64,000 nt of DNA from NCBI RefSeq assembly GCF_029784135.1, contig NC_073746.1:77452704-77516703 (forward strand), read 5' to 3'. Of this stretch, positions 10,234 through 21,520 are shown one piece after another. A program made the translations under genes and the position numbers. The notes beneath the pieces were generated by a model that saw nothing but the letters and a program-made list of their open reading frames with translations, made no database searches and was not told where the DNA came from. This stretch comes from Toxorhynchites rutilus septentrionalis (lineage: Eukaryota; Arthropoda; Insecta; Diptera; Culicidae). Within the stretch, counting starts at the first letter, position 1. Every line of letters starts with the position of its first letter.

Positions 10234-11619
10234 ATGGCAGAGGGCGGGGAGGATCCCCCATCCACGCCAAAGAATATATCAGATAATGAACCTCCTCCTG
10301 AAGAGCAGGAGGATGAAACGGAGGAAAATTCTGTTTACGAGATAGAAAGCTCTGAAGATGAGAAAAAAGACGAGAAGCAGGATTTTCGTCTAAAAGAATA
10401 CCCTGATGGCGCCAAAGGCCCATTTATCGTATACTTTAGACGAAAATCCAAACCTCTTAACGTCATTCGCATCTCAAAAGAGTTGACACAGAAATTTTCC
10501 GAAGTTACCGAGATTACTCGGATGGGGCCAGACAAATTACGAGTTGTCGTCTCCAGCAGAACCCAAGCGAATGAAATAACGCGCTGTGATCTCTTTGCGA
10601 TCGAGTATCGCGTATACGTACCCTGTTGCAACGTTGAAATAGACGGTGTAATAAACGAAAAGGGTTTGACTCGAAAAGAGATACTCGATGGTGTCGGTCG
10701 CTTCAAGAACTCTTCACTTAAAAGTGTGAAGATTCTTGCATGCGATCGACTGAAATCTGTGTCACTTAAAAATGACAAAAGAGTCCTCAATCGGACAAAC
10801 TCTTTTCGTGTGACATTTGAAGGTTCCGCCCTTCCTAACTACGTTGCAATAGGTGCACTTCGTTTACCTGTTCGGTTGTTTGTACCCCGGGTAATGAAAT
10901 GCAACAAATGTATGCAACTCGGTCACACGGCCGCCTATTGTTGCAACAAAAAACGTTGCGCAGATTGTGGAGAGAGCCATGATGAGAATCCTTGCCCGAA
11001 AGAGCGCAAGTGTCTTCATTGCGGCGAGACTCCTCATGATCTTACTGAATGCCCGGTGTACATACAACGAGGGGAAAAAATCAAGCGTTCCTTAAAAGAA
11101 CGTTCCAAGCGGACTTATGCAGAAATGCTTAAGAGTCCCGTTCCAACGATTCAGGACAATCCCTACTCCATTCTGCAGAACGACGAGCCTGTTGCTGACG
11201 CTCCCAATGCAGGAAGTTCCGGTACATCGCAGGGTGCCATCAGGAAAAGAAAAATTACTTCTTTTCCATCACTCCCCAGAAAGAAAACCGAAACTTCCCA
11301 AGTTGGAATGAAAACTCGAATCGAACGTGCTGAGAATAGACCGAAGTAAGTACCTCCTGGTTTAAGCGGTTCTTCTACGCACCAGGGGTCCTCAGCACTT
11401 CCCGGAGCAGCACCCAACACGTCTGCTCCTTTTTCGCGGTCGAGGCAACAGCCACAATCTGGCTTGCTTGCGCTTTCTGACCTGGTGGACAACATTTTAA
11501 ATGCTTTAAATATAAACGACCCTCTTAAAAGCATAGTATTATGTTTGCTTCCGATTGTGAGAACATTTTTGAAAGAAAAATGTGGTTTTTTGGCAGCGTT
11601 CATTTCCCTCGATGCCTAA
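10234..11619 (+). pseudogene. inner element ORF1: gag with three zinc knuckles, one nonsense codon
   Basis: The RNA-binding ORF1 protein starts at ATG 10234 with an acidic N-terminus (EEQEDETEEN). Residues about 60-210 form the gag-type folded region (YPDGAKGPFIVYFRR, YRVYVPCCNVEIDGVI), followed near residues 223-275 by CNKCMQLGHTAAYC, CADCGESHDENPC and CLHCGETPHDLTEC. The frame meets TAA at 11347-11349 after 371 codons. The same frame is then open for 89 more codons to TAA at 11617-11619 and ends in a hydrophobic segment (LVDNILNALN...LLPIVRTFLKE) that resembles the C-terminus of the outer element's ORF1. The first stop is therefore most simply a nonsense mutation, and the ancestral protein was about 460 residues. 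Confidence 0.85.
11612..11619 (+). promoter_or_regulatory. ORF1 stop / ORF2 start overlap (ATGCCTAA)
   Basis: The ancestral ORF1 stop (GAT GCC TAA) overlaps the ORF2 start (ATG CCT AAT). The outer element has the same arrangement, ATGGCTAA at 17140-17147. Conservation of this 8-nt overlap suggests ORF2 translation by termination-reinitiation; this is an inference. Confidence 0.65.
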
Positions 11620-14600
11620 TTCAGTGCAAGAGGTCAAGGATTTGACCACTGTAATACAGTGGAATTGCAGAAGCATTATTCCTAAACTAGATCAGTTTAA
11701 ATTTTTAGTTCACAGCTCTAACTGTGATGTATTTTCTCTCTGTGAAACATGGCTTTCTTCAGCCGATGAGCTGAATTTCCACGATTTCAACATTATTCGC
11801 CTCGATCGAAATGACTCGTTTGGTGGCGTACTATTGGGGATTAAAAAATGTCACTCCTTCTATAGAGTCACTCTCCCATCGATGACAGGCATTGAAGTTG
11901 TTGCTTGCCAGACACAAATCAATGGCAAAGACCTCTGCATTGCTTCGATATATATCCCTCCCAGAACTATGGTAGGCCGCCATCAGTTCTTTGATACTAT
12001 CGAGGCAATGCCGGAGCCGCGGGTTATCTTAGGTGATTTTAACTCCCATGGAACAGCATGGGGATCACTCTACGATGACAACCGTGCCACTTTGATTTAT
12101 GATCTGTGCGACAACTTCAAATTGACAGTTTGGGGCAAGCATGCTAGACATATCTCTATGCTCTTCTTCGTTATCCCTGGATTGCATGTGGAAGGTAATC
12201 CAAGATCCCCACGGTAGTGATCACCTACCAATAATTTTATCGATCGCTAATGAATCAAGCTCTCGTGAGTCAGTTAATATTTCGTATGACCTCACGAAGA
12301 ATATTGACTGGAGAACATTTGCGGAAATAATATCTGAAGCAATTGTTTCAATGCATGAACTTCCTCCACTCGAAGAGTATAACTTTATATCGAGTTTGAT
12401 TTACGAAAGCGCACTTCAAGCTCAAAAGAAACGTGTACCGGCTACCACTTTCCGACGTCGTCCTCCATCACTTTGGTGGGACAAGGAATGTTCAAAGGTC
12501 TACCTTGAAAAATCATCTGATTTCAAAAAATTCAGGAAAACTGGATTAGTGAAATGGTTTCGAAAGTACCAAGCTCTAGAAGCCAAACTAAAAGGTTTGA
12601 TTAAAGCAAAAAAGCGTGGATATTGGCGGAAGTTCGTCAATGGTTTGTCAAGGGAGACCGCTATGAGCACTCTTTGGTATACGGCTAGGAAAATGCGTGG
12701 CTGGAACCATACAAACGAAAGTGAGAAATACTCTGACCGTTGGATTTTTAACTTTGCAAGGAAGGTTTGCCCCGACACCGTTCCTGCACAAAACGTCGTA
12801 CGCGACATTCCACTTCAAAGCGATTATGAGAATTTTTCGATGGTGGAATTCTCAATTGCCCTTCTCTCATGTAACAATTCAGCTCCGGGGTCGGACAAGA
12901 TTAAATTCAACTTGTTGAAGAATCTTCCCGACTTGGCAAAACAGCGTTTGCTGAACTTGTTCAACAAGTTTCTGGAGCTGAATATTGTCCCGCATGACTG
13001 GAGACAAGTGAGAGTGATAGCCATACGGAAACCCAACAAGCCGGCTTGCGATCACAACTCGTATAGGCCGATTGCAATGTTATCCTGTATTCGTAAATTG
13101 TTAGAGAAAATGATTCTACTTCGTTTGGACAAGTGGGTCGAAACGAACAATTTGCTGTCAAATACGCAGTTTGGCATCCGCCGAGGTAGAGGGACAAATG
13201 ATTGTCTCGCGCTGCTATCTTCTGAAATCCAAATCGCATTTGCTCGCAAAGAACAAATGGCTTCCGTTTTTCTCGATATCAAAGGGGCATTTGATTCAGT
13301 TTCCATAGAAATTCTCTCAGAGAAGCTTTATAATCGTGGACTTTCACCAATTCTTAACAATTTCCTGTACAATTTACTGTCAGAAAAGCACATGATTTTC
13401 TCTCATGGCAGCTCGAAATCTTCTCGTTACAGTTTTATGGGCCTACCACAAGGCTCCTGCCTGAGCCCCCTCTTGTACAGTTTTTACGTCAATGATATGG
13501 ATGATTGTCTAACTAGAGACTGCACGCTGAGACAACTTGCAGACGATGGAGTTATTTCCATCACGGGTACTAATCCCGTCGTTCTGCAAAAGTCGTTGCA
13601 AGATACCCTGAACAATCTGTTCACGTGGGCCCTCAAGCTGGGTATCGAATTCTCTACGGAGAAAACTGAAATGGTCGTTTTTTCTAGGAAGCACGAACCC
13701 GCCCAATTCCAGCTTCACCTATCCGGCAAAACGATCCAACACTCTATGTTTTTCAAATACCTGGGTGTATATTTTGATTCTAAGTGTACCTGGGGGAGAC
13801 ACATTGCGTATTTGAAACAGAAATGCCAGCAAAGAATCAATTTTCTCCAAACAATTACCGGAACATGGTGGGGTGCCCATCCAGGAGACCTCATTCAGTT
13901 GTACAAAACAACGATATTATCAGTGCTAGAATATGGCAGTTTTTGCTTCCGATCAGCTGCCAAGATTCATATTCTCAAGCTGGAGAGAATACAATATCGT
14001 TGCTTGCGTATAGCCATGGGGTGTTTGCATTCGACACATACGATGAGTCTCGAAGTTTTGGCAGGAGTACCCCCGCTTACTCTTCGGTTCACAGAATTAT
14101 CCTACAGATTTCTCATCCGTTGCAAGATCATGAATCCATTGGTAATTGATAACTTCGAAGATCTACTCCAACTGACTCCTCAGTCAAGTTTTATGGCTTT
14201 ATACCATGAGTACCTTACACATGACGTGCATCCTTCACCAGGCATCTCCAACCAAGTTTGCTTCCCATACTTCTGCAATTCCTCTGTCATTTTTGATCTG
14301 TCCATGCGACAAAAAATCCATGGAATCCCAGATCACCTACGCTCCGATTCTATTCCGCCGATATTTTCGGCAGAATATGGGAAAGTTAGATCTGATAAAA
14401 TGTTCTTTACTGACGGTTCATTCATAAACGGGTCCACTGGCTTCGGCATCTTCAATGAAAATTCCAGTGCCTCTTTCAAACTCAAAGATCCTTGTTCCGT
14501 GTATGTCGCTGAACTGAGTGCGATATATTACGCATTAGGGATCATTGAAACATTGCCCATCGACCACTATTTTATTTTTTCAGACAGTCTCAGCTCAATA

Positions 14601-15236
14601 GAGGCAATCCGCTCAATGAAAGTTGATAAACGCTCATCTTATTTCCTAACAAGAATAAGACAACTATTGAGTGTTTTGGTCGAAAAATTATTCACGATTA
14701 CCTTAGCATGGGTTCCCTCTCATTGCTCGATTCCGGGGAATGAGAAAGCGGACTCGCTAGCTAAGGTGGGCGCTTTAGAAGGCACACTTTTTGAAAGGCA
14801 AATTGCTTATAATGAATTTTTCCACATTCCTCGTCAGTATACGCTCGTAAGTTGGCAGCGCATGTGGAGTGGTGATGAGTTCGGTCGTTGGTTACACACG
14901 ATTATCCCTAAGGTCTCGACGAGTGCATGGTTCAAGGGATTGAATGTAGGTCGTGATTTCATTCGTGTGATATCTCACTACAACCTAAACGCGCATCTCT
15001 ATCGTATTGGGCTCGCAGCAAACAATCTTTGTGATTGTGGCGATGGCTATCACGACATCGAGCATGTTGTCTGGTCGTGTATCCTATTCCATGCTGCTCG
15101 CTCTCAGCTCTCCAGAGCACTGAGAGCACAAGGCAGACAATCGGATATCCCCGTCCGGGATATCTTAGGTAGCCGCGATCTTGATCTTCTGCTTCATCTA
15201 TACCTGTTCCTCAGAAACGCCAATGTCAACGTTTAA
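11612..15236 (+). pseudogene. inner element ORF2: endonuclease-RT-RNase H polyprotein, one lesion
   Basis: The start at 11612 is chosen by the conserved overlap with ORF1. The endonuclease shows QWNCRS, LCETWLS, SIYIPPR and LGDFNSHGTAWG, then breaks at about 12131-12141, where roughly 40 bp are missing and the frame changes; it resumes with LDISLCSSSLSLD and GSDHLPI. From 12141 a 1031-residue frame is intact. RT lies near residues 285-545 (FLDIKGAFDSV, GLPQGSCLSPLLY, QLADDGV). RNase H lies near 755-880 (FFTDGS, AELSA, FSDSLSS, GNEKADSLAK). The C-terminal knuckle is CDCGDGYHDIEHVVWSC. The RT motif C reads LADD where FADD is usual and is present in the outer copy. RT and RNase H could still fold, but the endonuclease is broken. 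Confidence 0.92.
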
Positions 15237-15755
15237 TGATGTTTCCTTCGTTGTGTCCCTGTTTCATATCCATCCTATCCGATCTATAAACTTTTACTTA
15301 GTTGCGGCAATACATACACACACTCTTTACAGATACACGGGCCAAAGGTTGTGCAGTCCACTGATGATTCAACAAGAGCCAAAGGTTGTACCGCTCATGA
15401 CAACTCTACACGAGCTGATGATTGCGCCGGCTAGCGACCATTCTATCCTGGATTCCTCGAGTCGAGAAAGACGCACCACGCTAGATATGGGGTACAGACT
15501 AGGGGGGCGTTGCTGATTAATGGTCAGCTGCATCCCAATAGGAAGTATCCCGTGTCGGGCACACGTACAGAGCATCGAAGACTGCGACATACCAATTATG
15601 AGAACACTTGTAATACTAACCTCGAGTCAACCGCGAGTAATCGGTTACATATTACTAACATAGTCTAAGCAAACATTGTCAAAATATTGAACTTCCGGCC
15701 CCGTTAGGCTGACGCCATATGAGCCTTAATAAAATATATATTTTGGAAAAAAAAA
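15237..15755 (+). other. 3' UTR and A-rich tail of the inner element
   Basis: Noncoding after the ORF2 stop. It contains CCTCGAGTCAACCGCGAGTA at 15620-15639, a motif shared with the outer element's 3' UTR (20630-20649) and with the fragment at 50059-50382, and ends ATATATTTTGG followed by A's. Confidence 0.8.
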
Positions 15756-15768
15756 AATTTGCTATTGT
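15756..15768 (+). repeat. target-site duplication of the inner element, right copy
   Basis: AATTTGCTATTGT, matching 9627-9639. The outer element's 5' UTR resumes directly after it. Confidence 0.85.
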
Positions 15769-15867
15769 GCATAAGTGTAGATCATTGTTCATCAATTCTG
15801 AAGCTAAGTATCAATTGTTTTTTTTTTTTCTCTCTTTCGAGATCTGGTTTGGGTTGGTTGGTGAGTG

Positions 15868-17147
15868 ATGGAAGGGATCGAGTCCGCTGATGATCCTAAC
15901 CCTACATCCTCAGAGAATAGGGCTAAGTTACCTCCGGATAAAAAAATTCGAATCCGCTGCTACCCCGACACGGCAATGGGGCCGTTTGAAGTCTTTATTC
16001 GCCAGAAAGAGAAGCCGATTAATGTACTTCTTGTTTCGGCTGAGCTTAAGAAAAACTTTAAATCCGTTAAGGAAATAAAAAACATAAACTTTAGTAAGTT
16101 AAGGGTTATGTTTGCCAATCGGGAGGAGGCAAATGAAGTCGTTTCAAATGAGCTTCTATCTCGCCTTTACCGGGTTTACGTACCGAGCGACCGTGTTGAG
16201 ATCGATGGAGTAATTAATCAGGCTGATCTAGAGATAGAATATGTTGTTAAACATGGCAAAGGAAAGTGCCTTCGGTGCCGGTTCTAGAGTGTAATCGCTT
16301 AGGTTTGACTGCCATTTTGGATGGAAAGAAGAGTTTTATTCCATCACATGAAGTTCGGGTTACATTCAGTGGTTCTTCGATGCCAGACTATCTTTGTATT
16401 CATAATGTTCTGATTCCAGTTCGATTTTTTTCTCCGAAGTTGATGCTCTGCCAGAAGTGCAAACGATTTGGTCACACAGAACAGTTTTGTGCTAATAAAG
16501 CTCGCTGTGGCAAATGCGGACAGTCTCATTCAGATGGGCAGTGCACTATCTTGGAAGCCATATGTCTACATTGTAATGGTGTTCACATTGATGTAAAGAA
16601 TTGTCCCTTATATAAGGAACGGGCATGGTTTGCTCGTGACAGAGTGATTCATAAGTCAAAATTGAGTTACGCCGAGATGCTTCGGCAGGTCGCCCCTGCT
16701 GTCAACGATGACAATCCGTACGATTCCCTCAGAGAACTTACGGACTTGGATGAAGAGGTTCCACATTGTAGTCAGAATGCGGCACCAAAACGAAAAAATG
16801 TTTCCATGCCAAAACACGCCAAAAAACCGAAGCAGTCCTCGCCTGTCATTCACATAGAAGACTTTCCCCCGTTAAGCCCTACGGTCTCTACTCCCAAACC
16901 CATGATTTCACCAACGAAAGCTCCCCGTCCTCATGGATTTTCACAGCAGTATGAACGAAATAATAAAGATCAAACTTCAGGTAAACTGAACATCACAGGT
17001 CTGATTCAACAAATTGCTGATATTTTTGTATTAAATCCTGTATGGACAGATACACTGATGAAGTTATCTCCTCTCTTGAACACCATTCTCGCGAAAATCA
17101 TCGTTTCTTGGCCCCTCCTTGGTTTGTTCTTGACTATCGATGGCTAA
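15868..17147 (+). pseudogene. outer element ORF1: gag with zinc knuckles, one frameshift
   Basis: It starts at ATG 15868 (MEGIESADD); the GTG three bases earlier is irrelevant in a eukaryote. The N-terminal part (YPDTAMGPFEVFIRQKEKP, YRVYVPSDRVEIDGVINQ) parallels the inner ORF1. Near 16265-16285 the frame shifts by one base. The second part carries CQKCKRFGHTEQFC, CGKCGQSHSDGQC and CLHCNGVHIDVKNC, then a Pro/Ser/Lys-rich linker and a hydrophobic C-terminus ending in TAA at 17145-17147, overlapping the ORF2 ATG. Full length, about 425 codons, matches the predicted uninterrupted inner ORF1. Confidence 0.88.
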
Positions 17148-20100
17148 TTCCGGTCGGCCGAGAAAGAATTTTTCCTTGTTCCAGTGGAACTGCAGAAGCG
17201 TTTTGCCGAAACAGGCAAATCTTAGAAACTTTTTGAATTGTGTCGATGCTGATTGTTTTGCATTATCCGAAACTTTTCTGGTCGAGGAGTTGAACTTTGT
17301 TGTTCCGAGGTTTAACATCATTCGTGCCGATCGCGATAGTCGGGCTGGTGGGTTCTGTTGGGTATCAAAAACAATTATTCATACAACCGTGTTCGGTTGG
17401 TGAACTTGGGTCCAATTGAAGCAGTGGCGTGCTCTATTGATGTCTGTGGCCAGTGGATTACTGTTACTTCGATATATATTCCTCCGTCACGCCCATTGAG
17501 TTTTCCGATTCTAAGAAATGTGATCAACCAACTTCCTCGCCCGATTTTTTTGTACTCGGGGACTTCAATTCCCACGGTTGTGCTTGGGGTGAAGCTTACG
17601 ATGATAGTAGAGCAAACTTAATATACGATCTGTTGGATGAGTTTGATCTCTCCATTTTAAACACAGGTGAGATAACCCGTTTGGCTTGCCCACCGGTTAG
17701 GTGTAGTCGAGTTGATCTTTCAATTTGTACTTCAAGCTTTGCGCTGAATTGCTCCTGGTCCGTGTTGGATGATTCAGAAGGAAGCGATCATCTACCGATT
17801 CATGTCAAATTTTCCGAAAGGGGTTCATTTGAAGCTACAGTACCTTTTGATATCACCAAAAATATTGATTGGTACAATATTCATCGCATATTTCCAGAGC
17901 CACGGACTGCTGCGAGGTGGCCATACCAGATCTCCATAATTATATTTCTAATTTAATGGTTGAGTCTGCTCATCGTGCACAAACGAAACCCGCCCCTGCC
18001 TCTTCTTCAGTTAGTAGGTCTCCTACAATTTGGTGGGACAAAGAGTGTTCTGTTATAGTAAAGAAACGTTCTAAGGCATTAAGAGAATTCAAAAAACGTG
18101 GTGCGATGCATTTATTCCTGGAATATAAACGGCTTGAGGCCAGTAGCAAAAAACTATTCAAATCGAAAAAGCGTAATTATTGGAAAAAGAGAGACAGCCA
18201 TGCGTACATTGTGGAACACAGCTCGTAAACTGCGTAATTACTATCCTCCTCCGTCGTGCGTTGACAATTATGATGCAGAATGGATACAAGAGTTTACTAA
18301 AAAAGACTTGTCCGTCGTTTGTCCCTTGTGCATGTCCTGAGTTCAGAGAATTACCTACCACCGAAAATGATCTGATTAAAGACTTCGATTTGTTCGAAAT
18401 TAACCTTGCTTTAACCCAGAGTAATAATTCTTCGCCTGGTACAGATGGTATAAAGTTTTCTCTCGTTAAAAATCTACCGTTGTCCGCAATGCGTCTCCTA
18501 TTAAAATCTCTAAATTGGATTTTCCAAAGTTTCACTGTTCCGTACTCGTGGAAGGAGGTGAAGGTAGTAGCCGTTCCCAAACCTGGAAAAGAACCAGGAC
18601 TTGCTGATTCATACCGCCCCATAGGTCTATTGTCGTGTGTCCGGAAACTATTGGAAAAAATGATTTTACATCGGCTAGAATTTTGGGTGGAGAAGAATAA
18701 TCTTCTATCCGCAACCCAGTACGGATTCCGTCAGACGCGTAGTACGAGAGACTGTCAAATACTTTTAGCGACAGATATTCAGAATGCTTTCGAGTCGAAG
18801 GAGGAGCTAGTCTCTGTGTTCCTAGACATTAAGGGAGCCTACGACTCGGTTTTGATTGATATTTTGTGCCACAAACTGTGTCAAATTGGAGTTCCCGTTC
18901 AACTGGCCCTATTTATGTTTCACCTTCTATCGTCAAAAATAATGAAGCTTTTCCACAACAATGAGGTCAAATCAGTGCGCACTAGCTACCTTGGTCTAAC
19001 TCAAGGTTCTGCTCTCAGTCCTTTGTTGTATAACATTTATGTCAGGGATATCGATAGTTGTGTTTCGGTCGGCTGTACACTGGTACAGTTTGCCGATGAT
19101 AGTGCTTTATGGTGCCGTGGAAAGGAGTCTATGTTTATAGAAAGTGCTTTGCAATCATCCTTGAATAATCTGGAGCAATGGGCTGCGAATATTGGCTTTG
19201 AATTCTCTGTCGCCAAAACTGAGGTTGTTATGTTTTCTAGAAGAAGACCACCTTCATCTCTGCAGCTAACTCTCTATACACAGTTAATTTCTCAGTCAAA
19301 CAGCTTCAAATACCTCGGAGTGTGGTTTGACACCAAAGTCCACATAGAATATTTGGTACAAAAATGCCAGAGAAGGATCAACTTTTTGCGAACTATATCG
19401 AGTTCTTGGTGGGGAGCCCAGCCCGCTGACATGATCAAACTGTACAAGACCACTATTCGTTCAGTGATGGAATATGGTTGTTTCGTTTTTAGTATGACCG
19501 CAAATTCGCACTTTATCAAACTTGAACGCATTCAATTTAGGTGTCTCAGGATTTGCTTGGGTTTGATGACGTCGACTCATACAAAAAGTTTCCGTAAAGA
19601 GCTTGTTCCAAGAAAAGTTGTCAACATATTTTGCGGACGCTGTATTTTACACAGATGGTTCCCTGATGGATGAGTGTGCGGGTTTTGGAGTGTTTGGCAC
19701 TGAACTGGAGGTTAGTAGGCGGTTGATTGACCCCTGTTCAATATTCTCGGCGGAATTATCAGCGATTTTATTCGTGGTAGATTACATCAAAGGTCTCCCT
19801 CCTGGTAAATACCTTATTTGTTCTGACAGCTTTAGTGTTTTGAACGCTATAAAGAATACAAAAACATCAAAAAAGACAAATCGATTGGTGTTGTACATAA
19901 GAGATACCGTTGCATATCTCTTATCGTGCAACTACTTTGTACTATTTTTATGGGTTCCATCTCATTCTGGGATCGCCGGAAATGAGATGGCTGATACATT
20001 GGCGAAGTGCGGTTGTGATACTAACGAGATCTTCTTCAGAGAAATTCAGTCACACGATTTTCTTCCGATTCTCCGTAGTAGGGCACTCGAGTCATGGCAG

Positions 20101-20475
20101 CAAGGGTGGTCTGCAAGTGATCTTGGTAGATACTGCTACAGTATTCTTCCTTCCGTTAAAACAAAACCTTGGTTCGATCAGATCGTTTCTTCACGGATGT
20201 TCATAAAAAATATGAGTCGTCTAATGGCAAATCATTATACTCAAAACGGTCATCTTTTCAGAATCAATATCACCGATTCGAATCTCTGCGACTGCGGCAA
20301 GGGATACGCCATCATTGACCATCTCGTCTGGGAGTGCGAATGTTACGGGGCATATCGAACCAATATTCTGACCGGAATTCCTGTTCATCCAATTCGAGAT
20401 ATTCTTGGAAACAAGGACATTCAAACCATGAAGCTCTTACCCGAATTCATCATGAAATCTAAAATTCAATTATAA
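17140..20475 (+). pseudogene. outer element ORF2: endonuclease-RT-RNase H, multiple lesions
   Basis: The ATG at 17140 overlaps the ORF1 stop. Endonuclease motifs appear in successive frames: FQWNCRS, LSETFLV, TSIYIPPS, LGDFNSHGCAWG, NTGEITR and GSDHLPI, with shifts near 17355, 17500 and 17880. Another shift lies near 18190-18310. A 497-residue frame (18180-19673) holds RT with FLDIKGAYDSV, GLTQGSALSPLLY (normally GLPQG) and QFADDS. Near 19600 the sequence jumps from the post-RT region (STHTKSF) into RNase H (FYTDGS, AELSA, CSDSFS, GNEMADTLAK), removing about 0.4 kb compared with the inner copy. It ends with CDCGKGYAIIDHLVWEC and the stop at 20475. Inactive. Confidence 0.9.
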
Positions 20476-20774
20476 TTTGGTACACTGTTCGCTTCGCTTT
20501 TTTAGACCAACACATAGTATTAGTTAGTATAAGGTAGTTAGTTCCCCTTCCCTTGTCAATCCTTTTGTATGCGAGAATGAAAGCTATTGAATGTTTGGAA
20601 AGTATGTGTGTGAGTGTGTTTGGAACTAACCCCGAGTAAGCCGCGGGTAATCGTTTCCTCATAGCTAATTGTTTTATTATTAAGTTTATGTTATGTATAT
20701 TCTATAATGGTTGATTGGCCAAAATTTGCCCTATGGGACAGCTGTGCCTAATTAATTTTAATAAAGGAAAAAAA
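20476..20774 (+). other. 3' UTR and A tail of the outer element
   Basis: It contains CCCCGAGTAAGCCGCGGGTA at 20630-20649, the counterpart of the inner element's 3' UTR motif with changes on both sides of a possible 4-bp stem. It ends TTTTAATAAAGG followed by A's. AATAAA near 20758 could serve as a polyadenylation signal. Confidence 0.8.
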
Positions 20775-20786
20775 ATGTCTCAAAGA
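20775..20786 (+). repeat. target-site duplication of the outer element, right copy
   Basis: ATGTCTCAAAGA, matching 9521-9532. Confidence 0.85.
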
Positions 20787-20930
20787 AAAAAAGCGTAATT
20801 TCTATCATAAATAATTTTTTTCGCATTGGTTTTTCGAAATTTGTTTTGAGGTCAATGCAATGGAGGTGATTGAACGAGAATAAGGAATCCAAGCGGCCCA
20901 AGCCGCCAAGGTGACACAATCCAATAAACC
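20787..20930 (+). repeat. dispersed repeat (family B), right part of the outer insertion target
   Basis: AAGCGTAATTTCTAT, TTTTTTTCGCATT.GTTTTTCGAAATTT and AAGCCGCCAAG.TGAC match 23568-23700 in the same order. This is what makes the empty-site comparison possible. Confidence 0.8.
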
Positions 20931-21299
20931 ACAGAATTTCTACATTGATTTAGTTATTACTGTATTTCATCGATAAACTACAAAATTTCTACATTAATGG
21001 AATAATTACACGAAAATTTGTGAAATCTTAAATATAATAATGGTCAATATACACCAGGTTAAAATGGATTTTCAATAGAGAAAAATTTTATGAAAAAAAT
21101 GAATAAAAACCCGCGGATACTTTTTAGATGATTCCATATTTACAAAATACAAAACACTCCACTTGATATTAACCCTTGGAAACATGTTTTGAGCTATGAT
21201 TTTATTGAACGGAAATTCGCGTTGATGGCATTTACAGCTTCGTCTTAAGATTTGTGAGGAGAAAATAATCAGAATTATCGCGATTTACATGCTCTACCT
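20931..21299. other. unassigned AT-rich spacer
   Basis: Two near-copies of a segment containing ACA.AATTTCTACATT (near 20933 and 20979) are visible; nothing else was recognised. Confidence 0.35.
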
Positions 21300-21520
21300 A
21301 CCTTCTGTCCAGAAACATGTCAAGAACATGTCAAACGCGAGAATTTACACACAAAAATGTAACGAGTAAAACATTATTTTTTCGGGGGCTCCATAGCAAA
21401 TTGCCCTATATTCCAGAAACTATAAAAGATAGAAAGTTGACGTTTAGGAAGAATGTTCATATTTTTATAAGATCTTAAACTTTGTCACATACACTATATT
21501 GCTATCTTGACTTTAAACAA
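21300..21520. repeat. dispersed repeat (family G), copy 2, without TA expansion
   Basis: Homologous to 4215-4612. Here ACTATATTGCTAT stands where copy 1 has the 178-bp TA run. Confidence 0.7.

Larger units (their letters stand above)
9640..15755 (+). mobile_element. inner I-superfamily non-LTR retrotransposon, nearly complete
   Basis: A 6.1-kb element with 5' UTR, gag ORF1 (ATG 10234), ORF2 (ATG 11612; endonuclease, RT, RNase H, C-terminal knuckle), 3' UTR and A tail, bounded by 13-bp duplications. Its coding regions are far better preserved than those of the host element: one nonsense codon in ORF1 and one short deletion with frameshift in ORF2. The first ~110 bp are unusual (see the 38-bp repeat and hairpin) and may be junction filler rather than true 5' UTR. 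Confidence 0.88.
9533..20774 (+). mobile_element. outer I-superfamily non-LTR retrotransposon, split by a nested relative
   Basis: The element consists of 5' UTR (9533-9639 plus about 15769-15867), ORF1, ORF2 and 3' UTR with a short A tail, flanked by 12-bp target duplications at 9521-9532 and 20775-20786. A related element occupies 9640-15755 within the 5' UTR. Both ORFs carry frameshifts and about 0.4 kb is missing between RT and RNase H, so it is inactive and older than its inner guest. The RNase H domain places it in the I superfamily; a Loner- or I-clade assignment is likely but needs a tree. Confidence 0.85.
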
